Below are positions 35,239 through 35,579 of a stretch of 35,579 nucleotides of DNA, piece after piece. The position numbers and the translations under genes are program-made. Position 1 is the first letter of the stretch. Each line of letters opens with the position of its first letter. A model generated the notes under the pieces. It searched no databases, was not told the origin of the DNA, and worked only from the letters and a program-made list of their open reading frames with translations. The DNA comes from Flavobacteriales bacterium (GTDB lineage Bacteria; Bacteroidota; Bacteroidia; Flavobacteriales; BACL11), in contig JAAZYM010000048.1 of NCBI GenBank assembly GCA_014239655.1, forward strand, positions 1 to 35,579, written 5' to 3'.

Positions 35239-35412
35239 ATGAAACCAATCAATTTTATTTCAATAACAGCAATAATTATATTAATGTTTTTTCCAGTATT
35301 TAGCTTTGCATCATTCCCAATCCCTAGTGATACTATTCAAATACAAAAAGAAACGTTAGAAGAGTATCAAATAAGGATTAAAAAACAAATTTTAGTGGAA
35401 AACAAAAATTAG
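35239..35412 (+). CDS. Small exported hypothetical protein
   Basis: The 57-residue product has an N-terminal hydrophobic stretch, ISITAIIILMFFPVFSFA, that fits a signal peptide cleaved near FA|SF, followed by the short polar tail SFPIPSDTIQIQKETLEEYQ and a basic segment (IRIKKQILVENKN). The ATG has normal context and the gene lies between a terminator and a convergent gene. The ASFP-type junction after the signal is common in larger Bacteroidota exported proteins, so this may be a shortened relative, but no further homology is recognised. It could equally be a non-coding chance frame. Confidence 0.45.
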   Translation: MKPINFISITAIIILMFFPVFSFASFPIPSDTIQIQKETLEEYQIRIKKQILVENKN

Positions 35413-35449
35413 AAATAATACTAGGCCTCTCTAATGTTTATAATGTCAG

Positions 35450-35579
35450 CTAGAATTTCCTAAGTTCTAATTTTTTATCTGATAAAACAGCGTAACTGTA
35501 ATGGTGAATCCAATCTCCAATATTTATATAATTACACCTTTCATCAATCTTAATACTCATAGGAATGTGTCGGTGACCA
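35450..35579 (-). CDS. UDP-2,3-diacylglucosamine diphosphatase (LpxH type), C-terminal end only
   Basis: The frame enters from the right edge and ends at TAG at 35450-35452, giving 43 residues: GHRHIPMSIKIDERCNYINI, then GDWIHHYSYAVLSDKKLELR and KF. The opening GHRH is the last metal-binding motif of the calcineurin-like phosphoesterase fold, and the YINIGDWIHHYSYAV segment is typical of Bacteroidota LpxH-type proteins. The enzyme removes UMP from UDP-2,3-diacylglucosamine in lipid A synthesis. The start and most of the catalytic domain lie outside the window, so the name rests on the C-terminal signature alone. Confidence 0.75.
   Translation of the reverse strand, partial: GHRHIPMSIKIDERCNYINIGDWIHHYSYAVLSDKKLELRKF

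Overview
The window looks like an AT-rich chromosome segment of a marine-type member of the Bacteroidota, most likely order Flavobacteriales. The evidence is the type IX secretion/gliding gene set (gldJ, a porP/sprF-like gene, porU, porV), two secreted proteins ending in type A T9SS sorting domains, an NhaD Na+/H+ antiporter, and repeated Bacteroidota-type promoter boxes (TAnnTTTG) ahead of genes. Species cannot be named from this sequence. I see no phage, transposase, plasmid or CRISPR signature; the window is almost entirely housekeeping and envelope genes.

Layout. 1-3000: a cut-off tudS-like (DUF523) gene, a secreted HLMGG-type protein flanked by two near-identical short repeats that can fold into GNRA hairpins, a methyltransferase with a TTG start bracketed by two related terminators, and tRNA-Val(TAC). 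3019-9787 (minus): a compact probable operon, glutamate-type dehydrogenase, mscS, nhaD, exbB, exbD, tonB, folC. 9824-15662: anmK diverging from an acyl-CoA dehydrogenase that leads a polysaccharide-export pair (Wza-like SLBB protein and Wzz-like protein). 15664-24990: the T9SS/gliding locus, with porP/sprF-like, gldJ and murF on the minus strand and porU, porV and ispF on the plus strand. 24964-31518 (minus): a probable seven-gene unit, ung, L,D-transpeptidase, rmuC, rlmB, methyltransferase, katG and a DUF4442 thioesterase-like gene broken by one extra base. 31603-35412: a tiny lipoprotein plus lipA (TTG start), a secreted M43 metalloprotease with a T9SS tail, and a 57-residue exported peptide. 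The right edge cuts an lpxH-type gene.

How the genes fit together. PorU (sortase) and PorV (shuttle) would process cargo with C-terminal sorting domains, and two likely cargos (the HLMGG protein and the M43 protease) lie in the same window. GldJ and the PorP/SprF-like protein belong to the same secretion/motility apparatus. ExbB-ExbD-TonB would energise outer-membrane uptake using an ion gradient that NhaD and MscS help manage. AnmK, MurF and the L,D-transpeptidase serve the cell wall; the LpxH-type enzyme serves lipid A.

The most notable points are the GNRA-hairpin repeat pair, the single-base frameshift in the DUF4442 gene, a terminator hairpin that covers the only Shine-Dalgarno-like sequence of murF, and the tiny lipoprotein placed just before a TTG-initiated lipA. 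I found no clear evidence of an entirely new multi-gene system.
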